Assembly (NCBI RefSeq): GCF_001675045.1
Contig: NZ_LYPA01000064.1
Location: forward strand, 62,001-126,000
DNA from: Paenibacillus oryzae
GTDB lineage: Bacteria > Bacillota > Bacilli > Paenibacillales > Paenibacillaceae
Reading direction: 5' to 3'
DNA length: 64,000 nt
Positions within the stretch are counted from its first letter, which is position 1, and each line of letters begins with the position of its first letter. Below the pieces are notes generated by a model. It was not told where the DNA came from. It saw nothing but the letters and a program-made list of their open reading frames with translations, and made no database searches. This document shows positions 52,505 through 60,843 of this stretch, in pieces. Both the position numbers and the translations under genes were made by a program.

Positions 52505-53143
52505 TTATGATGCGGTTTTGGACCGTTTTTTCCATATCCATAAAGGAAGAATAAAGCTGATGACGGAAAGAGCCATTGTAAACCATTTAATTTCAGTCAG
52601 ATCATCCTGAAGCTCGTTTGGCAGGCTTGGGAAAATGCCAAAGGTATAATCCATTGTATCGTTCAGCAGCATCCAGCCAAGCGCTATAGCCAGACTTACC
52701 GCTCCAGCCTTCATAAAACGGAAATAAAGCAGCGCCTCCAGCGCCATCCCCAGATGGGAAGCAATAAGCATATAATGGCTCCAAATCAACACATCCCCTT
52801 GAGCTGCGCCGGCCCAGATCATGGCAACCGCCCAAATGCCGTATTTGAAGGAGCACGCAACAGCAAGACCTTCAATCAATAATCGAAATCCATTCGTCAC
52901 AACCGAAGCCTTACGAGGCGGAAACAGCAAAAATAATAAAGCCAGCGTAAAAAATAGGCTAGCCGTCGGAGAATCAGGCACAAATGGCAGCATCCATAAC
53001 GGCTTTTCCTGAATGGTCATCCGAATTTGATATTCATACCAGATGTATCCGTAAATCGTCCCCAAAAAGTTAACCGTAAACAAGATCCACAAAAAATTCC
53101 GGTTTAACAAAAAGTCCTTGCTCCAAAAAAAGCGAAGATTCAT
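52505..53143 (-). CDS. ypjA: DUF1405 membrane protein (YpjA-like)
   Basis: A 212-residue integral membrane protein with about six helices (FLWILFTVNFLGTIYGYIWY, ASLFFTLALLFLLFPP, YGIWAVAMIWAG, LGMALEALLYF, VSLAIALGWMLLNDTMDY, VISFILPLWIWKK). The motif NFLGTIYGYIWYEYQ and the NDTMDYTFGIFPSLP segment are typical of DUF1405. Its function is unknown. AGAGG lies upstream of the ATG. It is placed between qcrC and ypjB as in Bacillus, 45 bases before ypjB, and probably shares its transcript. Confidence 0.9.
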   Translation of the reverse strand: MNLRFFWSKDFLLNRNFLWILFTVNFLGTIYGYIWYEYQIRMTIQEKPLWMLPFVPDSPTASLFFTLALLFLLFPPRKASVVTNGFRLLIEGLAVACSFKYGIWAVAMIWAGAAQGDVLIWSHYMLIASHLGMALEALLYFRFMKAGAVSLAIALGWMLLNDTMDYTFGIFPSLPNELQDDLTEIKWFTMALSVISFILPLWIWKKRSKTAS

Positions 53144-53204
53144 CCTTCGTTACCTCTTCCATGTTCATATGTAGCGAACGGTTTGTCCGCACTTTCTATT
53201 GTGC

Positions 53205-53245
53205 GAAAAAAAAGGCTGATCGTCAAATGACAATCAGACCTTTTT
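53205..53245 (-). terminator. Terminator of the qcrABC operon
   Basis: On the minus strand AAAGGTCTGATTGTC-ATTT-GACGATCAGCCTTT forms a long stem with single mismatches, followed by eight T. It begins just past the qcrC stop. Confidence 0.88.
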
Positions 53246-53250
53246 GATCC

Positions 53251-54105
53251 TTATTGGGTTTGCTTCGCCAGCCAAACAGCCAGCTGATCAATTTCTTCGG
53301 CGGAAAGCTTGTCGTTGAAATGCGGCATTGCCCCATTTTCGCTGCCGTTGGTAATGATGGCGGCGATTTCCTCCTGGGTCATCCGATTGCCTACGCCAAT
53401 CAATGCAGGTCCTACAGCACCGCTAAAGTCTGCCGCATGGCAACCGATGCATTGCGCTTGGGCAATGGACATGGCTGGATCATCAGCTTCAATAATCGCC
53501 GCTGCTTTTTTGAGCGGATTAGGCCGCGGCTCTCCTCTTTCAATCGCTTCCCTTGCCTTGTCCGCACGTTCGTGATGCTCAGGGATTGTGTTGTTCTCAG
53601 CCAGCATGTGCTGGTAATGATCCCAGGAAACGACGGTAAGGTATACGCATGACGCCAACGTTAGCAGCATCAGGGACGAGGCTATGGGACGGCGGTAGAA
53701 GCGGCGTTCCTTGCCAGTGTCAAGAAACGGAGCCAGCATCAAGGCGCCAAACATAATTCCCGGGATGCCCATCGTGCCCAGCAGGACGTAATCCTGCGAA
53801 ACGTATGGATATTTCAGGAATTGATACAAAAAGAGAAAATACCAGTCCGGCATCGGAATAAAGGATGCGTTAGTGGGATCGGCAGGATAACCTAGCGGAG
53901 CAGGCTCCGCAATAACCCATACGAGAAACCCGACCAGCACCACGCAGCCGACCATCCATTCCTTTAACAGGAAGTTTGGGATAAAAGCTTCCGATTTTCC
54001 CGGAAATGCCGTGTAATCAGGCGGCGTCTGAAACATGCCGGCTTTTTTGACGCGAGAGTCGCCGACAAAGACAACCTTTTCGTTCGATTTATGACCATGA
54101 GCCAT
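53251..54105 (-). CDS. qcrC: Menaquinol:cytochrome c reductase cytochrome b/c subunit
   Basis: The third subunit of the Bacillus-type b6c complex. The N-terminal half is the subunit-IV-like membrane part (WMVGCVVLVGFLVWVIAEPAPLGYPADP, PDWYFLFLYQFLKYP, GIPGIMFGALMLAPFLD) with three helices. The C-terminal part (about 200-284) is a cytochrome c domain with heme motif CIGCH (AQAQCIGCHAADFSG) and an axial Met in GAMPHFND. It passes electrons from the Rieske centre to cytochrome c or oxidase. The 284-residue length is usual. AGGGAGGG precedes the ATG. Confidence 0.96.
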   Translation of the reverse strand: MAHGHKSNEKVVFVGDSRVKKAGMFQTPPDYTAFPGKSEAFIPNFLLKEWMVGCVVLVGFLVWVIAEPAPLGYPADPTNASFIPMPDWYFLFLYQFLKYPYVSQDYVLLGTMGIPGIMFGALMLAPFLDTGKERRFYRRPIASSLMLLTLASCVYLTVVSWDHYQHMLAENNTIPEHHERADKAREAIERGEPRPNPLKKAAAIIEADDPAMSIAQAQCIGCHAADFSGAVGPALIGVGNRMTQEEIAAIITNGSENGAMPHFNDKLSAEEIDQLAVWLAKQTQ

Positions 54106-54132
54106 AAGTAAGCCCTCCCTCCCTTATAGTAC

Positions 54133-54150
54133 GTTCAAAAAGTCCCGCTT
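54133..54150. repeat. Solo end of the 167-base repeat element
   Basis: GTTCAAAAAGTCCCGCTT at 54133-54150 matches the outer inverted repeat of the 167-base elements (GTTCAAAAAGT or GTTCAAAAAATCCGCTT). It sits between qcrB and qcrC, directly after the qcrB stop. The rest of the element is absent, so it is either a remnant or a chance 18-base match. Confidence 0.5.
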
Positions 54151-54820
54151 AAAGAGGTCCTGAGATGCCTTGTTTCCGAATCATAAGGAAATGCGCAGCC
54201 AACATGGCAATCAACGCGCCAGGCAAGAAAAATACGTGAATCGCGAAGAAGCGCGTTAGCGTTTGCGCGCCTACAATGTCGCCGCCGTACAGGAAGTCGG
54301 CGATGTAAGGCCCGATGTAAGGAACGGAAGCGGCAATTTCAACCCCTACCTTGGTCGCGTAATAAGCTTTGTTATCCCATGGCAGCAGGTAGCCGGTAAA
54401 GCCCAATCCTAACATAATAAAGAAGATGAGCATTCCGACTACCCAGTTCATTTCGCGTGGAGCTTTATACGAGCCCGTGAAGAAAACGCGCAGGGTATGT
54501 AGGAACATCATAACAATGACAAGGCTTGCTCCAAAATGGTGCATGCCCCGAACAATCTGGCCAAATGCAACCTGATGCTGCAAAAAGTCAACGCTTGCAT
54601 AAGCGTGGATGATATCAGGCACATAATACATGGTCAGGAACATGCCGGACAAAATTTGAATTACGGTAATAAAAAACGTCAGACCGCCAAAGCAATACAC
54701 AAATGCGGAAAAGTGATGCGCGGGATTGACATGCTCCGGCACCTCGTGATCCGCCACGTCTCTCCAAAGCGGCGTAATATCAAGACGTTCATCAATCCAG
54801 TTGTATACGTTTTTAAACAT
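54149..54820 (-). CDS. qcrB: Menaquinol:cytochrome c reductase cytochrome b subunit
   Basis: A 223-residue cytochrome b6 with four helices and four heme-ligating histidines: IVRGMHHFGASLVIVMMFLHTLRVFF gives the first pair, and RFFAIHVFFLPGALIAMLAAHFLMIRKQG the second. The segment WVVGMLIFFIMLGLGFTGYLLPWD is the quinol-site signature. The ending RKQGISGPL is normal for Bacillus QcrB, which uses a heme c-like third heme bound near Cys43; a Cys is present here in VYCFGGLTFF. GGGGGG precedes the ATG. The gene follows qcrA by 17 bases. Confidence 0.96.
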   Translation of the reverse strand: MFKNVYNWIDERLDITPLWRDVADHEVPEHVNPAHHFSAFVYCFGGLTFFITVIQILSGMFLTMYYVPDIIHAYASVDFLQHQVAFGQIVRGMHHFGASLVIVMMFLHTLRVFFTGSYKAPREMNWVVGMLIFFIMLGLGFTGYLLPWDNKAYYATKVGVEIAASVPYIGPYIADFLYGGDIVGAQTLTRFFAIHVFFLPGALIAMLAAHFLMIRKQGISGPL

Positions 54821-54837
54821 CCGAAAATACGCCCCCC

Positions 54838-55368
54838 TTAGACTCTAGTGTTCGGCTTGATGGCCCCCAAATAAACAATGCCGTCATCAACCTTGACGTC
54901 ATATTCGTCAAGCGGCAATCTGGCTACCGTAATGTTTTTGCCGTCTCGGGTATAACGGGCATCGTGGCATGGACAATCATATTCATTGTGGCCTTTCGTA
55001 TTCCAGAAGATCGTGCAGCCCAAATGCTTACATACCGGCGACAAAGCAAAAATTTTGCCTTCGGCATCCCGTGAAATCCAAGCGACCAGCTCCGGCTCGC
55101 TTTCATACCACCCGTCAACCTGATGCACTTTGAATTTGAACTCTTGCGGTTCTGTTGTAATCTTGCTCTCTTCAACAACCTTTACGAAAGTCCCTTCACC
55201 CTTCTTCACGAGAAGAGGGTCAACTGCAAAACGAACCATCGGCAAAACCGCTCCGCCCATCATAAAAGCTGTAGTGCCTCCTAGCGTATAGGACAAAAAT
55301 TGACGCCGGGACATTTCTTTTCTCTGAACGGGCCGATGCGCCGACTCATGCTGTTCATGGTTACTCAT
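54838..55368 (-). CDS. qcrA: Menaquinol:cytochrome c reductase Rieske subunit
   Basis: A 176-residue Rieske protein. The twin-arginine signal-anchor MSRRQFLSYTLGGTTAFMMGGAV exports the folded protein by Tat and keeps it membrane-bound. The [2Fe-2S] ligands are C-x-H and C-x2-H: SPVCKHLGCTIFW and YDCPCHDARYTRDG, with the two extra disulfide cysteines. It is the first gene of qcrABC. GGGGG precedes the ATG, and a strong promoter is seen 70 bases upstream. Confidence 0.97.
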   Translation of the reverse strand: MSNHEQHESAHRPVQRKEMSRRQFLSYTLGGTTAFMMGGAVLPMVRFAVDPLLVKKGEGTFVKVVEESKITTEPQEFKFKVHQVDGWYESEPELVAWISRDAEGKIFALSPVCKHLGCTIFWNTKGHNEYDCPCHDARYTRDGKNITVARLPLDEYDVKVDDGIVYLGAIKPNTRV

Positions 55369-55439
55369 TTTCTGTTCTAACCCCCTTTGCCAACCATATC
55401 TCGCGAATTACTTTCATGGCAGGTACCAAGACATTACTT

Positions 55440-55468
55440 ATCATAGCTTAGGCGTTAGGGAGCGTCAA
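55440..55468 (-). promoter_or_regulatory. Sigma-A promoter of qcrABC
   Basis: On the minus strand TTGACG-17 bases-TATGAT is a near-consensus vegetative promoter. Just upstream are two TTGTGAC motifs (about 55473-55490 and 55530-55540), and TTAACA-N5-TTGAACA resembles a PhoP-type direct repeat. The regulator is not identified. The region 55369-55605 has no gene. Confidence 0.75.
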
Positions 55469-55605
55469 TAATTTGGTCACAATTTTGTGTCAAATACGCA
55501 AACTTGTTCAATGATTTGTTAATACTTTGTCACAATTAGATGTTGCTAAAGCTTGTTTTGCCCATAATAGCCCAAAACTATGCACTTACATTTCCATATT
55601 GAAAA

Positions 55606-56022
55606 CTATTTCCCGTTCCATAATGACCGGATTATCATAGAGACCTCCCCCTGCGCAGGAAGCTCGTCATCGCTGTTTGGGGAGATAACGGCATCTGCTC
55701 CGCAGTGCTCCAGAGCAAGGCTTGCGCTGGCAGCGGCAAGCACGACATATTTAAAGCCCGTTTGGCGCAGCGAATGAATCCATTGGCGCAATGCCTCGTT
55801 CAAATGTTCTTCATCCTGGGCGTAATGGCACGCAGGATAGGTGACGACTCTTCCTTTAAAAGGAATTTCAATAAGATCCAGGAGATCGCGAAGCTTCTCC
55901 AGCGCCATAGTTGCTTCCGGCGGCGTTTCTGTTCCGTTTAACCCCGTCACCGGCAAAAGGCATGTATCCAGGTAAGGCTGCAGCTCGTCCCAGTCAGAAA
56001 GGCTGATATCGCTGAATTTCAT
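55606..56022 (-). CDS. ypiF: DUF2487 protein (YpiF-like)
   Basis: A 138-residue soluble protein: MKFSDISLSDWDELQPYLDTCLLPV at the start, a central VVTYPACHYAQDEEHLNEAL, and FKYVVLAAASASLALEHCGADAVISP near the end. These fit the DUF2487 family, represented by B. subtilis YpiF, whose gene also precedes qcrABC. The family's function is unknown. GGGGAAG precedes the ATG. It is 240 bases upstream of qcrA and has its own promoter or lies in a read-through unit. Confidence 0.82.
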   Translation of the reverse strand: MKFSDISLSDWDELQPYLDTCLLPVTGLNGTETPPEATMALEKLRDLLDLIEIPFKGRVVTYPACHYAQDEEHLNEALRQWIHSLRQTGFKYVVLAAASASLALEHCGADAVISPNSDDELPAQGEVSMIIRSLWNGK

Positions 56023-56151
56023 TATAACTTCCCCTTCTATGTATAATTAGTTAATATAAATGCACGCTCCTTAAAATCCTTTCCATTTTACATAAGAAAG
56101 GCTCCGAATGCCAGAGAAGAAATGCTCTTCCCGCATACGGAGGCCCCCTGG

Positions 56152-56334
56152 TCAGGTTTGAAGTTCGTTAAGCTGCCGGACTAGAAGATGAAACGTATCC
56201 TCGTCGCCAGCAGAAAGCGCATTGTCGATAGCATGCTGAAGCCTGTTTGTCTGAAACCGGAGGACTGCATCATCAAGCACCATCTCCGCTGCCAGTCCCA
56301 ACATGGCTTCGTACGTCATTTTCATTTTGTCCAT
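56152..56334 (-). CDS. Small IDEAL-domain protein
   Basis: A 60-residue protein: MKMTYEAMLGLAAEMVLDDAVLRFQTNRLQHAIDNALSAGDEDTFHLLVRQL. The C-terminal two helices match the IDEAL domain (RFQTNRLQHAIDNAL ... D-x-F-x-L-L), a Firmicutes domain also found at the end of ComK-adaptor and YpiB-type proteins. In B. subtilis ypiB (with an IDEAL domain) precedes ypiF, so this may be a shortened version of the same locus. The ATG at 56334 has GGAGGTG six bases before it; a GTG five codons earlier is not preferred. The function is unknown. Confidence 0.8.
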   Translation of the reverse strand: MDKMKMTYEAMLGLAAEMVLDDAVLRFQTNRLQHAIDNALSAGDEDTFHLLVRQLNELQT

Positions 56335-56356
56335 AGGATACACCTCCACGCCGGCG

Positions 56357-56863
56357 CTAAGAGATCCTGAATTCCACCCCTTTTGTCACATAACCCTCCA
56401 TCGTTTTTTTCATTCGCAGCAAATCGTCCTCTGTCAGCTCCCTGACGACTTTGGCGGGTGAACCCAGCGATAGAGTATAGGGTGGTATTTTTTTGTTCTC
56501 TGTAACGATTGAACCGGCTCCTATTAAAGCATATTCACCAATATCGGCGCCGTTAAGTACGATGGCCCCCATTCCGATTAATGTGCCTTTGCCCAATCTG
56601 CAGCCATGAATGATGGCGCTATGGCCGACCGAAACCTCGTCCTCTACGATGAGCGGCTGGTTCGTATTGACGTGGCCCACTGTCCCGTCCTGAATATTGC
56701 AGCTGTGTCCGATCATAATGGGGGCAAGATCGCCTCTCAGCACCGCATTGAACCATACCGAGCTTTTTTCACCAATTTGCACATCGCCTATTATCTTGGC
56801 GCCTTCCGCTATAAAAACATGTTCTGCAACTACAGGATGTATGCCTTTAAACGGCAGCAGCAT
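56357..56863 (-). CDS. Gamma-carbonic-anhydrase-like hexapeptide protein
   Basis: A 168-residue left-handed beta-helix protein with hexapeptide repeats (VFIAEGAKIIGDVQIGEKSS, PLIVEDEVSVGHSAIIHGCR, TLIGMGAIVLNGADIGEYAL). Zinc-type histidines of the gamma-CA/PaaY/YrdA group are present in DGTVGHVN and SVGHSAIIHG. It may hydrate CO2 or act as an acyl/CoA-linked enzyme; many family members have no proven activity. GGGAGGAG precedes the ATG. It starts 55 bases after the unknown protein gene and ends 22 bases before the IDEAL gene, suggesting an operon. Confidence 0.88.
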   Translation of the reverse strand: MLLPFKGIHPVVAEHVFIAEGAKIIGDVQIGEKSSVWFNAVLRGDLAPIMIGHSCNIQDGTVGHVNTNQPLIVEDEVSVGHSAIIHGCRLGKGTLIGMGAIVLNGADIGEYALIGAGSIVTENKKIPPYTLSLGSPAKVVRELTEDDLLRMKKTMEGYVTKGVEFRIS

Positions 56864-56918
56864 AAGCCACTCTCCTCCCTCAATATGGGAGTGATTCTAG
56901 CAGTGCCTGCTCATCCTG

Positions 56919-58082
56919 TCAACGTCGGTCTGCAAGCCCTTCTCCCTTTACGATCGCATTTCCGGCTCTCGTCATCCTAAGCACCGTCCCATGAACGGGA
57001 TGTTCACCGATCCGCAGCAGTCCGAGGTGTAGCATCATCGTCCAGACACGTCTCTCCAGCACGGCTTCGGCGCTATCGTAATAATAAGGCTTTACGAACG
57101 GAAGGAGATTTTTTTTGAGCGATTCGGCCGTGACCCATTCCGACGCCAGCGCTTGTATCCAATGGACTAGAGACAACAGATTGGATACCGGCGTTTTATA
57201 AAGCTTGAGCCAATACCGGTACAGCCTTTCATCCTCATTACGCGGCGGGTCCGCCAATCTGGCGCGTCCACCTTCCGTTAACGACAATTGCCCTCCGCTC
57301 TCCTCCAATGCCCCTATGGACATGCAATAATCATACAGGAGAGAAAAGCGGTCAGGATAATGATTGAAATGCCTGCCATAGCCGAATCTCCACTCGCCCT
57401 TTGAAGGAAGCTCCTCCCGGATCGCCATATGCTCTAGCGCCTGTTGAACAAAGCGCTTATACATGGAGCCGTCCGGCATCAGCCCTATTTCATGACGCTG
57501 CACGTATTGTAAAAACAAATGGATGTCATCCTTAAGCAGCGTCTGCTCATCCCTATAAAAAGGCGGTTCGTCGCTGTAGACCAGCGCTTCCGCAAATCTT
57601 CTGCGCAGCGTTTCCCGGAAACGATGCTTCAAATCGCCGGGCACCTGGAACATATAACGGCTCGGTCCGCTGTAGCCGTTAAACAGCCAGCCCTGATGCT
57701 TGAAGCGGGCAATCATATCGCGCGGACTGAAGGGCTGCGGCTCAGGCTGCTGCTTCTTTTTCCGCTGTTTTGATTTGGAAGGAGCATTCTCCGGCGCCTT
57801 GGCTTCCCCTTCAAGCCCGAAGCGGCTCTGCTGGGCTCTGGCGATCAAATCTTCCAGACTATATGATTCGCGGCTTTCAAACAATAGCGAATTCAGAAAG
57901 CGCAGCTCATCCAGCTTCATTGTATCAATCTGGCTGTCAAATACATCATGCCGGCTGACAGTTGACAAAATAGCTTGAATCAAATCATTTTTTGAATTGC
58001 CATTGCACTGGCAACGGTATACGGCGGCTATCCGGCTTAGTTGGCCAATATCCGCATATCCCAGCATATCCGATAAATTCAT
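56919..58082 (-). CDS. Unknown protein with winged-helix-like domains
   Basis: A 387-residue hydrophilic protein. The N-terminal 60 residues (NLSDMLGYADIGQLSRIAAV, CNGNSKNDLIQAILS) look like a SAP or HeH-type DNA-binding helix pair. A Lys/Gln/Pro linker (SKSKQRKKKQQPEPQPFSPR) follows, and then a large helical part ending in winged-helix-like segments (SLLYDYCMSIGALEESGGQL and WTMMLHLGLLRIGEHPVHGT). I do not recognise the family; a distant tie to the XPB/Ssl2-type N-terminal helicase domain is possible. AAAGGAG precedes the second of two ATGs (58082). The first 42 codons of the open frame are dropped because they lack a start signal. Confidence 0.78.
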   Translation of the reverse strand: MNLSDMLGYADIGQLSRIAAVYRCQCNGNSKNDLIQAILSTVSRHDVFDSQIDTMKLDELRFLNSLLFESRESYSLEDLIARAQQSRFGLEGEAKAPENAPSKSKQRKKKQQPEPQPFSPRDMIARFKHQGWLFNGYSGPSRYMFQVPGDLKHRFRETLRRRFAEALVYSDEPPFYRDEQTLLKDDIHLFLQYVQRHEIGLMPDGSMYKRFVQQALEHMAIREELPSKGEWRFGYGRHFNHYPDRFSLLYDYCMSIGALEESGGQLSLTEGGRARLADPPRNEDERLYRYWLKLYKTPVSNLLSLVHWIQALASEWVTAESLKKNLLPFVKPYYYDSAEAVLERRVWTMMLHLGLLRIGEHPVHGTVLRMTRAGNAIVKGEGLADRR

Positions 58083-58257
58083 CATGCTCTCCTTTCTGAT
58101 GTACCCCAGTAAACAATCACTTGGAGGAACCGGCGTTTTTATCGTGCTGCCTGCATGGAATGCAACAACCTCTTCTAGTACCATTATTGGACAATTCGCA
58201 AAATTCATACCCGGAAATCATGCAAAAGCGGGGCCTATTATCTTGCAGTCATACAAA

Positions 58258-58308
58258 AACAAAAAAATCGCAAGCTCAGGCGGTCCAATTGTCCCGGGAG
58301 CTTGCGAT
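58258..58308 (-). terminator. Terminator of the efflux operon
   Basis: ATCGCAAGCTC (58267-58277) and its complement GAGCTTGCGAT (58298-58308) form an 11-pair stem with a partly paired loop; on the minus strand a T-run follows. It is placed 50 bases after the adaptor stop. Confidence 0.92.
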
Positions 58309-58360
58309 CGATATGATGGCTGTAGCTTGGAAGCCTGTTGAGCTTCACAATGATTGAAAA

Positions 58361-59443
58361 TTATGGCAAAGCGACGGAGTCGCCTTCCTTCAAACCTTCC
58401 AGCACCTCGGTTTTATCAGAGGTTTCCAGACCGGTCTTAATATCCCTGCGTTCGAATTGACCCGATCCGTTATCCAGCATAACATAAGACGAGGTTGTGT
58501 CCTTCATGATGGAAATGGATGGCAAGGTAAGCACATCTTCTTTGCGCGTTGTTTCAATATCACCGGTAAGCGACAAACCCGCAATCAAATATTCGCTTGG
58601 CTCAAGTGCAATCGTGACCTCGAACTGGGCCGCCTGATTAAGCGAGTTTTGGTCGGTTCCTGTTTTAGCAAATTTGGATACTTTGGTTACTTTGCCTGTC
58701 AGAGGCACTTCCTTCATCGCGGACATCGTAACCTGTACACTCATATCCGGCTTTATGCGGAATACGTCCTGTTCTCCGACAAGAGCTACAAACTCAAGCT
58801 TGCTTAAATCAACGATTTTTCCGACATACTGATTATCGCCCAATACCCGGGCTTTTTTCGAAGCAGCGTCAAACAGGAAAATCCCTGTTGCAGGGGAGCG
58901 ATAGGCCGCTTCCTTCAGCTGCTGTTTCTTTTGCTCAAGGCCTTTTTGCTGAATCGACTTTTTGACATTGTTCAATTCCGTAGTCAAACGGGAAATTTCC
59001 CGATTAGCCAGCATTTTTTTGCGGCTTTCTTCGGTCAGATCAGCACCTGCCGTCTCATCGTCTATCGTTTTGAGATAACCCTGCAGTTCCGCCTCAAGAG
59101 CCGATTGGCGAAGCTCCGCTTCTTCTTGTGTTATAGCATTATTTAGATCCGTTTGATCCAGTGTGAACAAGATATCGCCGGCATTAACCTGCTGTCCGTC
59201 CTCAACCTTCCATTCCGTTACTTTAGAGCTGAATGGCGAATAAACGGAGGTTTCTTGCTCATACAACGATTTCCCCTTAACCTTAACCGTATGCGACAAG
59301 GTTTCCTTCGTTACCTGAAAGGTGATGGCATCCATTTCCAACGAAGGATCGGCGATAGGCGCCGGCTTTGATATCGAATAAAGAAAAAAACTGACTCCTG
59401 CCAAAACAATAGCAATCACTATCCACTTTATTTTTTTCTTCAC
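58361..59443 (-). CDS. Membrane-fusion/adaptor protein of ABC efflux system (YknX/MacA-like)
   Basis: A 360-residue HlyD/MacA-type adaptor. It has an N-terminal membrane anchor (IKWIVIAIVLAGVSFFLYSI), a lipoyl-like half (VYSPFSSKVTEWKVEDGQQVNAG), a coiled-coil hairpin (about 100-180, EEAELRQSALEAELQ ... LTTELNNVKKSIQQ), the second lipoyl half (YRSPATGIFLF) and beta-barrel and membrane-proximal domains (VQVTMSAMKEVPLTGKVTKV). In Gram-positives such adaptors work with FtsX-type permeases, as B. subtilis YknX does with YknY/YknZ. It starts with GTG, preceded by GGGG. It is the last gene of the operon, 62 bases after the permease. Confidence 0.9.
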   Translation of the reverse strand: MKKKIKWIVIAIVLAGVSFFLYSISKPAPIADPSLEMDAITFQVTKETLSHTVKVKGKSLYEQETSVYSPFSSKVTEWKVEDGQQVNAGDILFTLDQTDLNNAITQEEAELRQSALEAELQGYLKTIDDETAGADLTEESRKKMLANREISRLTTELNNVKKSIQQKGLEQKKQQLKEAAYRSPATGIFLFDAASKKARVLGDNQYVGKIVDLSKLEFVALVGEQDVFRIKPDMSVQVTMSAMKEVPLTGKVTKVSKFAKTGTDQNSLNQAAQFEVTIALEPSEYLIAGLSLTGDIETTRKEDVLTLPSISIMKDTTSSYVMLDNGSGQFERRDIKTGLETSDKTEVLEGLKEGDSVALP

Positions 59444-59505
59444 TTTCCCTTTCCCCTTTTCTGCAAGTTGATATCCTCCTGCTCCTCAAAACGCCCATTG
59501 CATCA

Positions 59506-60843
59506 TTAATCTCGCTTAATAGCTGTTAACGCATCCGTTCTCGAAGCGCTGACCGCTGGATAAATACCGGATAAAATGCCTGTCATGATGGCAAAAGTCA
59601 TACCAACCGGAATGGCGGAATATGGGATGAAAATAGAAATATCCGTTTGTCCATTATTCAACGAAAGAATTAATGCGTTGATGCTCCAAACAATCCAATA
59701 AGAGAATAAAATGCCTAGCAGGCCTCCCAGCAAACCGAGCAATGCAGCCTCAATAATAAACATATTGCGGATCTGCGACAGGTTGGCTCCTAAAACCTTC
59801 ATAATGCCGATCTGCCTCCGGCGCTGGTAGGTGGACATAGTCATCGCAACAATAATAGAAATGGAAGCAATAATAAGAATAAAGACACCCGCTCCGATTG
59901 CTATAGCTTTAAAAACAGCAAACTGCTCTTCCAGCTGTTCCCTTTGCAGCAAATTCGTTTGAGTGGATACCGTCAGCTTCTTCAGCTTTTCTTCAACCTG
60001 CTTGACATTTTCTTCAGCGTCTACTTTGATTTTGACGGAATTAAACGTAACTGTGCTTTCCGCGGCATCGGAGGAGGGCTTTAGCTCTGATTTAAGCAGC
60101 TCCGCCGTTTCCATCGACACATAAATAGTGCGGTCAAAGGAAATGTTCATATCGCTTTGCCCTTTTGGCTTTTTCAATACGCCAATGACACGGTAAGCCG
60201 AGCTTGTCCTTTGTTTGCCGTTCTCATCTGTACTGGTAAATTGAATTTGCTGATTAAACATGGATGTCGGCACGACCATCATATTTCGATATTGCTCCTG
60301 CACAGAAGGATCATACGGATTGCGGTCCATCGCATCATACAGCTTTTGCCTGTCATCAGGATCAATAAGCCCCATTGTCGCCCCATAGCTGAGCACAACC
60401 CCGGTTACATCGCCGTCATCGGCCTGCCCTTGCATAAAGGTTGAGCCAAAGCTTACGAGACTGTTCAGGTCAGTCGCGATGATATTAGCGCTGCCCTGCT
60501 TGTTGTCAACCGTCGCATATTGCGTATACTCAAATGGCTGGTACGGGGCAACGGCTTTCACATGCTTCAGGTTTCTCATAATTTCCAGCTTTTGCTCTGT
60601 GATCAAGCCTCGTTTTTTAGCTTCATCGCTGCCGCCACCGTTATCGGCCATGACCGTAATCTCATCCATCTTTAAAAATTCATTCAGCTCTGATTCCACA
60701 ATTTTTTGTGTCGATTCGCCAATGCTCATGGCAAGAATAATGGCGGCGCAGCCAATGGACAAGCCCGCAGCGCACAGCATGGTAACAACCTTGCGGCGCC
60801 GGACCTGATCCCAGGACAACCTTGTCAAATCGCTTATTCTCAA
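59506..60843 (-). CDS. ABC permease, MacB/FtsX type (YknZ-like)
   Basis: A 445-residue permease with the MacB topology. One N-terminal helix (KVVTMLCAAGLSIGCAAIILAMS) is followed by a large extracytoplasmic domain (about 50-310, including VMADNGGGSDEAKKR and the FNSVKIKVDAEENVK ferredoxin-like part), then three C-terminal helices with the FtsX signature (ISIIVAMTMSTYQRRRQIGI, MKVLGANLSQIRNMFIIEAA, LLGLLGGLLGILFSYWIVW). This class transmits mechanical work rather than moving substrate through a pore. Its start overlaps the ATPase stop by four bases. The adaptor follows. Together they resemble the sigma-W-controlled yknXYZ of B. subtilis, which protects against a peptide toxin. Confidence 0.9.
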   Translation of the reverse strand: MRISDLTRLSWDQVRRRKVVTMLCAAGLSIGCAAIILAMSIGESTQKIVESELNEFLKMDEITVMADNGGGSDEAKKRGLITEQKLEIMRNLKHVKAVAPYQPFEYTQYATVDNKQGSANIIATDLNSLVSFGSTFMQGQADDGDVTGVVLSYGATMGLIDPDDRQKLYDAMDRNPYDPSVQEQYRNMMVVPTSMFNQQIQFTSTDENGKQRTSSAYRVIGVLKKPKGQSDMNISFDRTIYVSMETAELLKSELKPSSDAAESTVTFNSVKIKVDAEENVKQVEEKLKKLTVSTQTNLLQREQLEEQFAVFKAIAIGAGVFILIIASISIIVAMTMSTYQRRRQIGIMKVLGANLSQIRNMFIIEAALLGLLGGLLGILFSYWIVWSINALILSLNNGQTDISIFIPYSAIPVGMTFAIMTGILSGIYPAVSASRTDALTAIKRD

